Positions 1 through 5,762 of a stretch of DNA of 6,902 bases are shown one piece after another. The notes under the pieces were generated by a model. It saw only the letters and a program-made list of their open reading frames with translations. It searched no databases and was not told the DNA's origin. Both the position numbers and the translations under genes were made by a program. This DNA comes from an uncultured Selenomonadales bacterium (GTDB lineage: Bacteria; Bacillota_C; Negativicutes; Selenomonadales; Selenomonadaceae): positions 1-6,902 of the forward strand of contig CALCTX010000056.1 in assembly GCA_937907035.1 (NCBI GenBank), read 5' to 3'. Positions within the stretch are counted from its first letter, which is position 1. Each line of letters starts with the position of its first letter.

Positions 1-6
1 AAACAT

Positions 7-36
7 TTCACTTTTGTTGATTGTGATTTATATAAT
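7..36 (+). promoter_or_regulatory. Candidate sigma-A promoter for the six-gene cluster
   Basis: A perfect TATAAT -10 box lies at 31-36. The best -35 candidate is TTCACT at 7-12, which matches TTGACA at 4 of 6 positions with an 18-base spacer. The predicted transcript would start near position 43 and leave a leader of about 32 bases before the ATG at 75. The surroundings are very AT-rich, so a chance TATAAT is possible. The -35 is only fair and the window starts too close upstream to exclude other promoters. Confidence 0.45.
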
Positions 37-65
37 AGTTTATTCAATTAATAATACTTTTGATT

Positions 66-69
66 GAGG
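66..69 (+). promoter_or_regulatory. Shine-Dalgarno site that fixes the first gene's start
   Basis: GAGG at 66-69, within TTGAGGT, is followed by five bases and then ATG at 75. The in-frame TTG at 60 lies upstream of this site and has no Shine-Dalgarno sequence of its own. The gene is therefore called from 75. Confidence 0.7.
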
Positions 70-74
70 TTTGT

Positions 75-1934
75 ATGATTAAAAAAGAGGTTGAAAAAAT
101 TCTTCAATATGTTCAAAAGCCAGCAAGATATGTTGGTGGCGAGCTAAATAGCGTTGTTAAGGATGCTAACAAGGTTGATATAAGATATGCCTTTTGCTTT
201 CCTGATACATATGAAATAGGAATGAGCCATTTAGGAATGAAAATTCTTTATGGACTTGTTAATGCGCGCGAGGATTCTTGGTGCGAGCGTGTATTTGCTC
301 CTGATAATGATATGGAAGAGCAAATGCGTAAAAACAATGTTCCACTTTTTGCACTTGAATCTGGCGATTATATTAAAGATTTTGATATGATAGGCTTCAC
401 CCTTCAATATGAATTAAGCTATACCAATGTTCTTAATATGCTTGATTTGGCCGGAATACCGATTTGGGCCGGAGACAGGGAAGAAGATGCTCCGTTTGTC
501 GTTGGTGGCGGTCCATGCGTATATAATACCGAGCCGGTTGCTGATTTCTTTGATTTTTTTATTATCGGCGAAGGTGAGGATATTATTGTTGAGGTTGCCG
601 ATGCATTTATTGAATGGAAGAATGCCGGCCGTCCTGGCGGCAGGACAGGATTTTTGGAGCGAGCTGCTTTGCTTGATGGAATTTATGTTCCGTCATTTTA
701 CGAGGCAGAATACGGAGAAGACGGGCTGTTTAAAAAGATAGTACCGTTAAAGGAAGTTGCTCGTCCGATTATATATAAGAGGGTTATGAAGGATTTCGAT
801 GCGGCTTATGCAATGTCAAAGCCGGTTGTTCCGTTTATCGATATTGTTCATAATCGTGTGATGTTGGAACTTTTCCGCGGTTGTACACGGGGGTGCCGGT
901 TTTGTCAGGCCGGTATTGCATATCGACCGGTGCGGGAGAAAAAACGGAGTACTTTACGAGGGTTAGGGCGTCAGCTGATAGATTCGACCGGTTATGATGA
1001 GATGTCATTAACGTCATTGAGTTCGGCTGACTATTCTGAGCTGGGTGAGTTAGTGGATGACTTGTTGTATGATTTTCGAAATGAGAAGGTCAGCTTTTCG
1101 TTACCTTCTTTGCGAATTGACAGTTTTTCCATTGAGCTGGCGCATAAGCTGCAGCAAGTAAGAAAGAGCGGACTGACATTTGCACCGGAAGCGGGGACGC
1201 AACGGTTGCGGGATGTTATAAATAAAGGAGTTACTGAAGAAAATCTTTTAGAGGCAGTCGGAGCGGCTTTCCGTCAAGGCTGGAAAACGGTAAAGCTTTA
1301 CTTTATGATGGGTTTGCCGACAGAAACCGATGAAGATGTGATAGGAATTGCCACATTAGCTAAAAAAGTTGCTGATCTGTACCGGGAAATCCGTCACCGC
1401 AATGATGTAAAAGTGACAGTCAGTGTGTCTTGTTTTGTTCCTAAGCCATTTACACCGTTTCAGTGGTTTGGACAAAATTCATTGGCTGAGTTTTCCCGTA
1501 AGCAGCAGTTATTAAAAGAGCATATTCATGACAGGGCTGTTACCTATAACTATCATGATGCGCACGTAAGTCTTTTGGAAGGCGTATTGGCGCGTGGCGA
1601 TCGCCGGTTATCAAAATTCCTTTATGAGGCTTGGAAGGACGGAGCCAAGTTTGATGGCTGGACAGATCTTTTTTCTGAAGAACATTGGAAAAATGCTTTT
1701 GAGCGTACAGGGATTGAGGCTGCATTTTATAATGAACGTACCCGCGATCTGAATGAGCCGTTACCTTGGGAACATACTACTCCGGGGGTAAGTCGGGAAT
1801 TTTTGTTGCGGGAAAACAGCAAGGCTTTGAGAGGCGAACTTACCGGAGATTGTCGCCGGAGTTATTGCAATGCTTGTGGTATCTGCCCGAATCTTGATGT
1901 TAAGGTCGTTGATTGGAGGCAGGAAAATGTTTAA
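75..1934 (+). CDS. B12-binding-type radical SAM protein, TIGR03960 family
   Basis: This 619-residue protein has no settled function. The N-terminal third resembles the cobalamin-binding-type domain of this family, with FPDTYEIGMSHLG at about 42-54, GGGPC at 144-148 and IGEGE at 164-168. The radical SAM core follows, with a CxxxCxxC cluster at C270, C274 and C277 that should hold the 4Fe-4S cluster that cleaves S-adenosylmethionine. Further core motifs are FAPEAGT at 369-375 and GLPTET at 413-418. The C-terminus carries a second cysteine group (C593, C598, C601, C604) that could bind metal or another cluster. No classical DxHxxG cobalamin motif is visible, so B12 use is uncertain. Start 75 is chosen for its Shine-Dalgarno site. 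The gene overlaps the next one by 8 bases. In other genomes the two are sometimes one fused protein, which suggests a joint function. The family assignment is from recall of conserved blocks. The first ~125 codons use CTT leucine codons much more than the rest. Confidence 0.88.
   Translation: MIKKEVEKILQYVQKPARYVGGELNSVVKDANKVDIRYAFCFPDTYEIGMSHLGMKILYGLVNAREDSWCERVFAPDNDMEEQMRKNNVPLFALESGDYIKDFDMIGFTLQYELSYTNVLNMLDLAGIPIWAGDREEDAPFVVGGGPCVYNTEPVADFFDFFIIGEGEDIIVEVADAFIEWKNAGRPGGRTGFLERAALLDGIYVPSFYEAEYGEDGLFKKIVPLKEVARPIIYKRVMKDFDAAYAMSKPVVPFIDIVHNRVMLELFRGCTRGCRFCQAGIAYRPVREKKRSTLRGLGRQLIDSTGYDEMSLTSLSSADYSELGELVDDLLYDFRNEKVSFSLPSLRIDSFSIELAHKLQQVRKSGLTFAPEAGTQRLRDVINKGVTEENLLEAVGAAFRQGWKTVKLYFMMGLPTETDEDVIGIATLAKKVADLYREIRHRNDVKVTVSVSCFVPKPFTPFQWFGQNSLAEFSRKQQLLKEHIHDRAVTYNYHDAHVSLLEGVLARGDRRLSKFLYEAWKDGAKFDGWTDLFSEEHWKNAFERTGIEAAFYNERTRDLNEPLPWEHTTPGVSREFLLRENSKALRGELTGDCRRSYCNACGICPNLDVKVVDWRQENV
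1915..1919 (+). promoter_or_regulatory. Shine-Dalgarno site inside the first gene's end, for the DUF2344 gene
   Basis: GGAGG at 1915-1919 sits seven bases before ATG at 1927, inside the last codons of the radical SAM gene. It supports the start at 1927 over an upstream in-frame candidate at 1870. It implies translational coupling between the two genes. Confidence 0.75.
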
Positions 1935-2610
1935 ATATCGTGCGGAAATAACTAAAGATGAAGAGGTAAGATATATTTCCCATCTTGATTATGCAGCTCT
2001 TATAGAGCGGGCAATTTGCCGGGCAAAGCTCCCGGCTGCTTATTCCGAAGGATTTAATCCCCACATGAAGCTGGCGTTTGCTTCCGCACTGGCGGTTGGG
2101 GTGATCAGTGAAGCTGAATATATGGATTTTGAATTAAAAGAAGAGTTGGCAGTTGAAGAGGTGGAAGCCAGATTGTCACAAAGTTTGCCGGGAGGAGTCA
2201 GATTAAAGCGACTTCGTTTACTGGCGGGAAAAGCTAAGGCATTGATGTCAGAGGCTGATCTGGCGTTTTATCAGATCACGGTTCCTTTGCTTGGGGAGAA
2301 AGAAGCAGCTGTCAAAGCAGTAACATCTTTTAATGAAGCTGAGGAAATAATATATAAGCGGATAACCCCAAAAAAGACTCGGGAAATTGAGGTAAAACAA
2401 TATTTGAAACGTAAGCTGGTTTTGGATATTAAAGAACAAACTGCAAATATTATGATGCAGATAATTGTGACTCCGACCGGCAGTATTAAGCCGGGGGAAG
2501 TGCTGAAGATTTTGCAGGAGCAGTTTGGCTTCCCGATTGATGCGGCAGCAGCGCTTATTTCCCGGGAAAAATTATATGGACAAGGTAAACCATTGATAGA
2601 ACTTGATTGA
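1927..2610 (+). CDS. Radical-SAM-linked protein, TIGR03936 / DUF2344 family
   Basis: This 227-residue protein has an unknown biochemical role. The family is known for standing next to, or fused to, TIGR03960 radical SAM proteins, as here. The recognisable part is the N-terminal half: VRYISHLD at 14-21, then SEGFNPH at 40-46, and an acidic EAEYMDFEL stretch at 62-70. Conserved His19, Asp21, Glu41, Asn44 and His46 are candidate functional residues, by inference. There is no signal peptide or membrane segment, so a cytoplasmic protein is expected. The C-terminal half is charged, rich in Lys and Glu, and shows no motif I can name. The start at 1927 fits the family's N-terminus and has GGAGG seven bases upstream. 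Starting at 1870 would add 19 residues read from the other gene's cysteine-rich end. The gene overlaps its upstream neighbour by 8 bases and stops 17 bases before rng, so it is probably co-translated with both. Confidence 0.85.
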   Translation: MFKYRAEITKDEEVRYISHLDYAALIERAICRAKLPAAYSEGFNPHMKLAFASALAVGVISEAEYMDFELKEELAVEEVEARLSQSLPGGVRLKRLRLLAGKAKALMSEADLAFYQITVPLLGEKEAAVKAVTSFNEAEEIIYKRITPKKTREIEVKQYLKRKLVLDIKEQTANIMMQIIVTPTGSIKPGEVLKILQEQFGFPIDAAAALISREKLYGQGKPLIELD

Positions 2611-2613
2611 GTT

Positions 2614-2620
2614 GGAGAGG
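2614..2620 (+). promoter_or_regulatory. Shine-Dalgarno site that fixes a GTG start for rng
   Basis: GGAGAGG at 2614-2620 lies seven bases before GTG at 2628. The only alternative, an in-frame TTG at 2607, would place this site inside the coding region and overlap the preceding stop codon. GTG at 2628 also yields the usual RNase E/G N-terminus (MKTILVSTVPEETRVAIV). Confidence 0.75.
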
Positions 2621-2627
2621 GTTTATT

Positions 2628-4070
2628 GTGAAAACTATTTTGGTCAGCACTGTTCCGGAAGAAACCCGGGTAGCGATAGTTGCTGATGGTGAACTGCTGG
2701 CAGTTGAAGTTGAGCGGGAAACGCATTCGCATTTGGTTGGCAATATCTATAAGGGCCAGATACAGAATGTTTTGCCCGGAATGCAAGCAGCTTTTGTCGA
2801 TATTGGTGCGAAGAAAAATGCTTTTATGTATATTGGCAATGGCGTTGTAAATGGTGAGCAGGACAAGCTGGTAGAGCAAGAAAAAGTACATATCGGGCAA
2901 CGATTGCCGGTCCAGATAGTAAAGGACGCTATTGGAACTAAAGGGCCAAGGGCAACGACACATTTGTCATTGCCGGGGCGAAATGTTGTTCTTATGCCAA
3001 CGGCAGCATATATCGGGATGTCACGACGGATTACTGATGAAACAGAAAGAAGTCGTTTAAAGGAAATTGCCGAAGCGATCTGCCCGGAAGGTATGGGCCT
3101 GATCATTCGCACAGTAGCAGTGGGAAAAAGCCGGGAAGTGTTGGAAGAGGACGTCCGTTGTCTGGTCCGGCTTTGGGAATCGATTCTGGCTAAGAATAAA
3201 ACAGTTGCGGCCCCGATGCTCCTTTATCGGGATGCGGATTTGATAATTCGCGTAGTCAGAGATTATTTAACAGATGATGTTGACCGTATGATCGTTGATA
3301 ACGGTAAGGTATATCAGCGAGTTACGGAATTATTGGATTATATCCTGCCGGAATATCGGGACCGGGTGGAACTGTATGAAGGACGGCTTCCGCTGTTTAA
3401 AGAGTTTCATATAGACGAAGAGATCGAAAAGCTTGGAGCCCGCGAAGTAGAACTGAAGTCTGGCGGATTTATTGTTATAGACCGTACGGAGGCGTTGACG
3501 GTAATAGATGTCAATACCGGAAAATATATCGGTCGTTCTAATTTGGCTGAGACAGTATATCGCATCAATATGGAGGCTGCGGCTGAGATTTTGAAGCAGC
3601 TTCGGTTGAGGGATATCGGTGGGATCATCGTTGTTGATTTTATCGATATGGACAATGAGGAGCGAAAAGAATCGTTGCTGTCATTTTTACGGGAAAATGT
3701 AAAGCATGACCGTACTAAGACAAACATTGTCGATATCACATCATTGGGTTTGGTAGAGATCACTCGTAAAAAATCGCGGCAGAATCTGGAAAGTATAATT
3801 TATAGTGAATGCCCATGTTGTCAAGGCCGGGGCCGTATTGAATCACCGGAAACTGTGGCGATCAAGATAAGCCGCGATATCAGGCGGATTGAAGCTAAAT
3901 CGCATGCGGCTTTTGGGTATGAAGTTGAAGTACATGAAAAAGTAGCAGAGGCAATTTATGAATCGGGGATATTAGAAGGGTTAGCCAAAGAAATGGCTAT
4001 TGATATCCGGCTTAGTTCGCAGGTAGGAATTCATCCGGAGTGTTATTCGATTATTCAGTTAGGCAATTGA
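2628..4070 (+). CDS. rng: Ribonuclease G (Rne/Rng family endoribonuclease)
   Basis: This is a single-strand-specific endoribonuclease of the RNase E/G family, acting in rRNA maturation and mRNA decay in the cytoplasm. At 480 residues it matches catalytic-core-only RNase G and lacks the long scaffold tail of enterobacterial RNase E. An S1-type RNA-binding domain occupies roughly 36-120 (HLVGNIYKGQIQNVLPGM and following). The DNase I-like catalytic part has IDVNTG with D294 and N296, and DFIDM with D337. By spacing these correspond to E. coli RNase E D303, N305 and D346, the magnesium-binding and catalytic residues. CPCC at 395-398 gives the zinc-link cysteines C395 and C398, matching C404 and C407, which join protomers. 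All key residues are present. The start is GTG. The gene follows the DUF2344 gene by 17 bases and precedes aroC by 25 bases with no terminator. Calling it RNase G rather than a short RNase E rests on length. Confidence 0.93.
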   Translation: MKTILVSTVPEETRVAIVADGELLAVEVERETHSHLVGNIYKGQIQNVLPGMQAAFVDIGAKKNAFMYIGNGVVNGEQDKLVEQEKVHIGQRLPVQIVKDAIGTKGPRATTHLSLPGRNVVLMPTAAYIGMSRRITDETERSRLKEIAEAICPEGMGLIIRTVAVGKSREVLEEDVRCLVRLWESILAKNKTVAAPMLLYRDADLIIRVVRDYLTDDVDRMIVDNGKVYQRVTELLDYILPEYRDRVELYEGRLPLFKEFHIDEEIEKLGAREVELKSGGFIVIDRTEALTVIDVNTGKYIGRSNLAETVYRINMEAAAEILKQLRLRDIGGIIVVDFIDMDNEERKESLLSFLRENVKHDRTKTNIVDITSLGLVEITRKKSRQNLESIIYSECPCCQGRGRIESPETVAIKISRDIRRIEAKSHAAFGYEVEVHEKVAEAIYESGILEGLAKEMAIDIRLSSQVGIHPECYSIIQLGN

Positions 4071-4085
4071 TATATAAGACAATTT

Positions 4086-4091
4086 GAGGTG
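4086..4091 (+). promoter_or_regulatory. Shine-Dalgarno site that fixes the aroC start
   Basis: GAGGTG at 4086-4091 lies just upstream of ATG at 4096, with six bases between GAGG and the ATG. The in-frame TTG at 4084 overlaps this site and so cannot be served by it. The start at 4096 gives the standard chorismate synthase N-terminus. Confidence 0.75.
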
Positions 4092-4095
4092 CAAT

Positions 4096-5223
4096 ATGGC
4101 AGAATTACGTTTTTTGACTGCCGGTGAATCACATGGACCGGCACTTACAGCAATTATTGAAGGTATTCCGGCTGGGGTAAAGCTGAATCTGGAAGAGATG
4201 AATACAGATATGTCCCGCCGGCAGCAAGGTTATGGGCGAGGAGGACGGATGAAGATAGAGACAGATAAGATGGAAATCTTATCCGGCGTTCGTTTTGGCG
4301 AGACATTAGGCAGTCCGATAACTTTGCGGGTAACCAATCGCGATTGGGCTAACTGGACAGAAAAAATGTCGCAGTTTGGCGAACCGTTTGGAGATAAGGT
4401 TACAGCTGCCCGTCCGGGACATGCTGATCTGGTTGGTATCCATAAATATGATCGTCGGGCCAGTGCCCGGGAAACTGCTATGCGGGTAGCGATCGGTGCA
4501 ATATGCAAACAATTTTTAAAAGCATGCGGGATACAGATAGTTTCTCAGGTAGTTAATATCGGAGGAATTCCGGTTGAACGGGAAAATATTGAGGAAGAAC
4601 GGCTTTTTAAGCGTGATTCGGAGCTTAACTGTTATGATCGGGACGCAGAAGAGGCAATGAAACAGAGAATTTGTCAGGCAAAAGAGGAAGGTGACACGCT
4701 TGGCGGAATTTTTGAGATAATTGTCAAGGGAGCGCCATTGGGCTTGGGCAGTCATATTCAATGGGACAAGCGGCTCGATGCCCGTTTGGCAGGTGCGATG
4801 ATGTCGATTCAGGCCATAAAGGGCGTTGAAATCGGAGCTGGTTTTGAATATGCGGATCTTCCGGGAAGCTTGGCTCATGATGAAATGTTTTTTGATGGAG
4901 ATAAAGTGTGGCGTGAAACCAATAATGCCGGCGGGTTGGAAGGCGGTATGACGAATGGAGAAGATGTGATCGTCCGGGCAGTAATGAAACCGATACCAAC
5001 CTTGATGAAGCCGTTAAGAACAGTGGATATAGCGACGAAAGAGGCGGTATTGGCTTCGAAGGAACGGAGTGATGTGTGTGCTGTTTCAGCGGCTTCGGTA
5101 GTGGGAGAGGCAATGACAGCCTTTGTTATAGCGCAGGCAGTAACAGAGAAGTTTGGCAGTGATGCATTGGTTGATGTTTTGGCTGCAATGCGGAATTATG
5201 CAGACCGGATTGCTGGTGAATGA
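4096..5223 (+). CDS. aroC: Chorismate synthase
   Basis: This enzyme converts 5-enolpyruvylshikimate-3-phosphate to chorismate, the last shikimate step, using reduced FMN. The protein has 375 residues, within the usual range. GESHG at 10-14 brings H13, and RPGHAD at 106-111 brings H109; these correspond to the family's two catalytic histidines. DRRASARETA at 119-128 is the second family signature. NNAGGLEGGMTNGED at 276-289 and RSDVCAVSAASVVGE near 330 are further conserved blocks. No domain is missing. Whether it carries its own flavin reductase activity cannot be judged from sequence. The gene sits 25 bases after rng, with a good Shine-Dalgarno site but no convincing promoter in that gap. 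It ends two bases before the preferred aroK start. With aroK and aroB it supplies three of seven chorismate-pathway steps; the other enzymes must be encoded elsewhere. Confidence 0.97.
   Translation: MAELRFLTAGESHGPALTAIIEGIPAGVKLNLEEMNTDMSRRQQGYGRGGRMKIETDKMEILSGVRFGETLGSPITLRVTNRDWANWTEKMSQFGEPFGDKVTAARPGHADLVGIHKYDRRASARETAMRVAIGAICKQFLKACGIQIVSQVVNIGGIPVERENIEEERLFKRDSELNCYDRDAEEAMKQRICQAKEEGDTLGGIFEIIVKGAPLGLGSHIQWDKRLDARLAGAMMSIQAIKGVEIGAGFEYADLPGSLAHDEMFFDGDKVWRETNNAGGLEGGMTNGEDVIVRAVMKPIPTLMKPLRTVDIATKEAVLASKERSDVCAVSAASVVGEAMTAFVIAQAVTEKFGSDALVDVLAAMRNYADRIAGE
5215..5219 (+). promoter_or_regulatory. Shine-Dalgarno site favouring the second ATG of aroK
   Basis: GGTGA at 5215-5219, in the final codons of aroC, is six bases from ATG at 5226 but directly abuts the upstream ATG at 5220. 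The spacing favours 5226. The site is a modest match, so initiation at both ATGs remains possible. The ATGA at 5220-5223 also allows reinitiation after aroC stops. Confidence 0.5.
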
Positions 5224-5225
5224 TA

Positions 5226-5762
5226 ATGAAAAATGTTGTTTTGACAGGTTTTATGGGGACGGGAAAAACGAGCACTGGCAAGAGACTGGCCTGCCGGCTT
5301 GGATGCCGTTTCGTTGATACTGATAAGCTTATTGAAGATAAGTATCAGAAAAAGATAAGTGATATTTTTGCTGAAAACGGTGAAGAGTATTTTCGTGATT
5401 TGGAAACTGCGATGATAAAAGACGTTTCGGCACGGGGACATCAGGTTATTGCAACTGGCGGCGGCGTTGTTAAGCGGGCTGAAAATATGGCGATATTACG
5501 GGAAAATGGGGTTGTTGTTTGTCTGACAGCCGATATTGAACATATTTTGTTGCGAACCGCTAACCGCGGAGAACGGCCTGTATTGGATAAAGAAGATCAA
5601 GGAGACAGACGGCTGGCTATTGAAAAATTGCTTTCAGAACGGCAGCCTTTATATGCACAAGCTGATTTTACGGTAAATACAGGAGACGTGTCTCCACTTG
5701 AAGTTGCGGAAGAAATAATCGGGATATTAAAGAGAGAAGGCTATATTCATGCGAAAGGTTGA
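5226..5762 (+). CDS. aroK: Shikimate kinase
   Basis: This kinase phosphorylates shikimate at the 3-hydroxyl with ATP, the fifth step toward chorismate. From ATG at 5226 it has 178 residues, close to the 170-180 typical of AroK. The Walker A loop is GFMGTGKT at 8-15. Shikimate contacts are D33 in the DTD motif, R57 in FRDLE and GGG at 78-80. The lid arginine is R117 in NRGERP, and R139 lies in ERQPLY. These numbers fall within one position of those in E. coli AroK, so the enzyme looks complete. The alternative ATG at 5220 would add only Met-Ile and overlap aroC by four bases; the Shine-Dalgarno spacing favours 5226. The end overlaps aroB by 14 bases, which makes coupled translation likely. AroK and AroL types cannot be told apart here. 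Confidence 0.95.
   Translation: MKNVVLTGFMGTGKTSTGKRLACRLGCRFVDTDKLIEDKYQKKISDIFAENGEEYFRDLETAMIKDVSARGHQVIATGGGVVKRAENMAILRENGVVVCLTADIEHILLRTANRGERPVLDKEDQGDRRLAIEKLLSERQPLYAQADFTVNTGDVSPLEVAEEIIGILKREGYIHAKG
5732..5740 (+). promoter_or_regulatory. Shine-Dalgarno site for aroB inside aroK
   Basis: The purine run GAGAGAAGG at 5732-5740 ends eight bases before the aroB ATG at 5749, within the last codons of aroK. It supports both the aroB start and the 14-base overlap. Confidence 0.6.

Noticed and set aside
60..74. TTG at 60 as start of the radical SAM gene
   Set aside because: It lies before the Shine-Dalgarno site that serves ATG at 75 and has none of its own; the extra five residues are not family-like.
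427..741. 104-codon plus-strand open frame inside the radical SAM gene
   Set aside because: It is an alternate-frame shadow of a conserved coding region, with no recognisable protein and no good ribosome site.
1596..1605. Perfect 10-base palindrome GGCGATCGCC
   Set aside because: It lies within the coding sequence for a conserved-looking ARGDRR stretch and occurs once; it is likely chance, and too short to be a terminator or operator on this evidence.
1870..1926. Upstream in-frame start at 1870 for the DUF2344 gene
   Set aside because: It would encode residues from an out-of-frame reading of the radical SAM cysteine region and has a poor ribosome site; ATG at 1927 has GGAGG and the family N-terminus.
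2607..2627. TTG at 2607 as the rng start
   Set aside because: It would put the strong GGAGAGG site inside the gene and add seven residues not seen in the family; GTG at 2628 fits better.
2271..2963. 230-codon open frame on the minus strand
   Set aside because: It runs antisense across the DUF2344-rng junction, which is fully explained by two recognised plus-strand genes; its translation shows no family resemblance.
4071..4076. TATATA as a -10 box for an aroC promoter
   Set aside because: No acceptable -35 hexamer lies 16-19 bases upstream, and the sequence is simply AT-rich.
4724..5113. Minus-strand open frames antisense to aroC
   Set aside because: Low-complexity translations rich in Ser, Leu and Pro opposite a well-conserved enzyme; they are typical antisense shadows.
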